Of a stretch of DNA of 52,855 nucleotides, positions 51,396 through 52,855 are shown one piece after another. The notes under the pieces are model-generated. The model did no database searches and was not told where the DNA came from. It was given only the letters and a program-made list of their open reading frames with translations. The translations under genes were made by a program, and so were the position numbers. The stretch lies in assembly GCF_006546835.1 (NCBI RefSeq), contig NZ_VICB01000024.1, forward strand, positions 1-52,855, read 5' to 3'. Each line of letters starts with the position of its first letter. The stretch's first letter is position 1. The stretch comes from Actinomyces johnsonii. GTDB taxonomy: Bacteria; Actinomycetota; Actinomycetes; Actinomycetales; Actinomycetaceae.

Positions 51396-52625
51396 TCAGG
51401 AGGGGACGGTACGTGGCAGGCGGCGGACCGCGTCGCTGATGCGGTGCATCGCCTCCTGCGCGATGTGCCGGCCCGTGGCCAGGTTGAGTCGGCAGAACCC
51501 CGACCACGCCTTCCCGAAGGTCGCGCCCTCGCTCATCGCGACTCCGGCCTCCTTGCGGAAGAAGCGCGCTGGCTGCTCCAGGCCCAAGCCCCGGCAGTCC
51601 AGCCAGGACAAATAGGTCGCCTGTGGGAGGGTCAGCTCCATCCCCTCGATGCCGGCCAGGGCCTCGCCCGCCATGTCGCGGTTGGCGCGGATGTAGGCGC
51701 ATACCTCGCCTAACCAGTCCCGCCCGTCGCGCAGCGCCGCAACGGTGGCCAGAGCGCCGACGACGGAGGCCTTGGCCTCGAGGTGGGCACTGCGCGCATC
51801 GCTCTGCCACTGCGCGCGGGCCCGGCCGGAGGCGATGAGCTGCGCACACTTCAGGCCCGGGATGTTCCACCCCTTGGACGCGGCCGTCGCCGTGAACGTC
51901 AGATCCGGGTCTGCGCCCGGACGGGAGGCGTAGGGGATATGAACCAGTCCGTCGTCGAGCACCAGGGGAGCGTGGATCTCATCGGCGAAGACCGCAACCC
52001 CGTAGGAGGATGACAATGCTGCGACGGCGTCGAGCTGGGTGGCGCTGAGCACCTGCCCCACCGGGTTCCACGGGTTGCATAGGACGAGCAGTCCGGCCCC
52101 CGCGGCCATGGCGGACTCGATGCCGTCAAGGTCCAGTTCCCAGTGCGGCAAACCGTTCTGGGAACGCCGCCTCGGAGAGGGAACCTCGATGCAGGCGCGA
52201 CCGTTGTGGCCGGGAATCTCGAGGAAGGGCATGTAAGCCGGGGTGGGGACGATGACAGGCGAGTCCTCACGAGTGTGAGAGGCGATGACCGCGCTCAGTG
52301 ACGAGAGCACATCGGGCAGCAGACTCACCTGCTCGGCCTCCACCCGCCAGCCGAAGGTCTCATGCTGGTAGCGGGCCGTCTCCTCGCGGACCGCCTGGGA
52401 GACCGAGGGAGGCATGTAACCCAGCAGGCCGTCGCGCACCGCCCCGAAAATGGCCCTCTCGACCGCGGGAGCTGTCCCTAGGTCCATCTCGGCGACCCAC
52501 GCCCCGATGACATCGCCGGGATACTGGGACCATTTAAGCGATCCCCGCTCGCGCATCTGCTGCGGAGTCAGGGAGTCGAAGACCCGGGTCAGAGAGTCGG
52601 GACCGTCGGCCGAGGAGACAACCAT
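51396..52625 (-). CDS. PatB/MalY-family PLP enzyme, probable cystathionine beta-lyase
   Basis: The 409-residue fold-type I enzyme probably cleaves C-S bonds of cystathionine or cysteine conjugates. It has LKWSQYPGDVIGAWVAEMDLGTAPAVERAI (the PatB/MalY entry with W-x-A-[ED]-M-D), VLCNPWNPVGQVLS, VFADEIHAPLVL and the PLP lysine in TATAASKGWNIPGLKCAQ. I start at the ATG at 52625; an open frame to 52817 is proline- and arginine-rich shadow. It converges on the FAH gene with a 36-base gap. Release of homocysteine would feed mmuM. Confidence 0.87.
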   Translation of the reverse strand: MVVSSADGPDSLTRVFDSLTPQQMRERGSLKWSQYPGDVIGAWVAEMDLGTAPAVERAIFGAVRDGLLGYMPPSVSQAVREETARYQHETFGWRVEAEQVSLLPDVLSSLSAVIASHTREDSPVIVPTPAYMPFLEIPGHNGRACIEVPSPRRRSQNGLPHWELDLDGIESAMAAGAGLLVLCNPWNPVGQVLSATQLDAVAALSSSYGVAVFADEIHAPLVLDDGLVHIPYASRPGADPDLTFTATAASKGWNIPGLKCAQLIASGRARAQWQSDARSAHLEAKASVVGALATVAALRDGRDWLGEVCAYIRANRDMAGEALAGIEGMELTLPQATYLSWLDCRGLGLEQPARFFRKEAGVAMSEGATFGKAWSGFCRLNLATGRHIAQEAMHRISDAVRRLPRTVPS

Positions 52626-52855
52626 GGGCGGGATTCTACGGGAGCCTCCCGGAACGGTCCGCTGTGGATGGCCGTCCCGGCGCACAGCTGAGGGCCGGTG
52701 CCGCGGTCGCTCTTCGAGTCGCCCGATAGTCCTTGCCGTCCTTACCGGTACAGGTCCGTTCCGGTCTCTTGGTCCCAATGGGATTGCCGGGGAAGTCCTT
52801 GGCGGAGGCCGAGCCATCCTGCGCGGGTTTGAAGGGTGGGGTCTGGTGGTGGATG
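52626..52855. other. Window edge without an assignable gene
   Basis: About 230 bases upstream of the PatB-like gene. Open frames here on the reverse strand are short and lack recognisable motifs. It may hold the promoter of that gene and the end of an off-window gene, but I could not support either. Confidence 0.4.

Overview
The window is high-GC DNA whose gene families (DUF3039, DUF2017, DUF3516 helicase, a pncB/clpS/murI/rph neighbourhood, sugar importers without their own ATPase) point to an actinobacterium. The sialidase and sialic acid catabolism cluster makes an Actinomyces-like mucosal or oral species the most likely source. This is inference; no rRNA is present to confirm it.

Layout. 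(1) 1-15.5 kb is a sialic acid (nan) locus. It holds the start of a divergent GntR regulator, a four-gene peptide-type importer of the SatABCD/SiaEFGI kind (its third gene fuses permease and ATPase), a 620-bp leader region, a sialidase without a signal peptide, a CUT1 sugar importer lacking an ATPase, and nanA, nanK and nanE. Three 20-bp near-palindromes of the form GACGTCAGAYRTCAGACGTC lie before satA, satB and nanA, and a half-site lies before nanE. They look like the operators of a local regulator. (2) 15.6-19.7 kb: HU, an ABC exporter pair, and nagB, which completes part of the amino-sugar route; nagA is not in the window. (3) 19.7-30 kb: a conserved actinobacterial housekeeping block (DUF3039, SF2 helicase, pncB, clpS, DUF2017, murI, an Rv1339-like metallo-hydrolase, a DUF3054-like membrane protein, an L,D-transpeptidase, rdgB, rph), with rdgB-rph facing the other way. 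(4) 30-35.8 kb: small and poorly known genes, one tRNA-Leu and two identical tRNA-Lys genes, a Bcp peroxiredoxin, an ATP-grasp enzyme and a YccF protein. (5) 35.8-44.1 kb: a divergent S-methylmethionine permease/homocysteine methyltransferase pair, a PadR-GyrI pair under a perfect 36-bp palindrome, a large Ski2-like helicase, and oleate hydratase. (6) 44.2-52.6 kb: four consecutive AGCS sodium:amino acid symporters, a fumarylacetoacetase-family hydrolase and a PatB/MalY C-S lyase.

How it fits together. SatABCD would import free sialic acid. The second importer may bring in sialylated or modified sugars that the apparently cytosolic sialidase then cleaves. NanA, NanK and NanE convert sialic acid to GlcNAc-6-phosphate, and NagB finishes the route after an unseen NagA. 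The 3' end suggests an amino acid and sulfur-compound uptake region (four AGCS transporters, S-methylmethionine use, C-S lyase). No CRISPR array, prophage or insertion sequence was seen.
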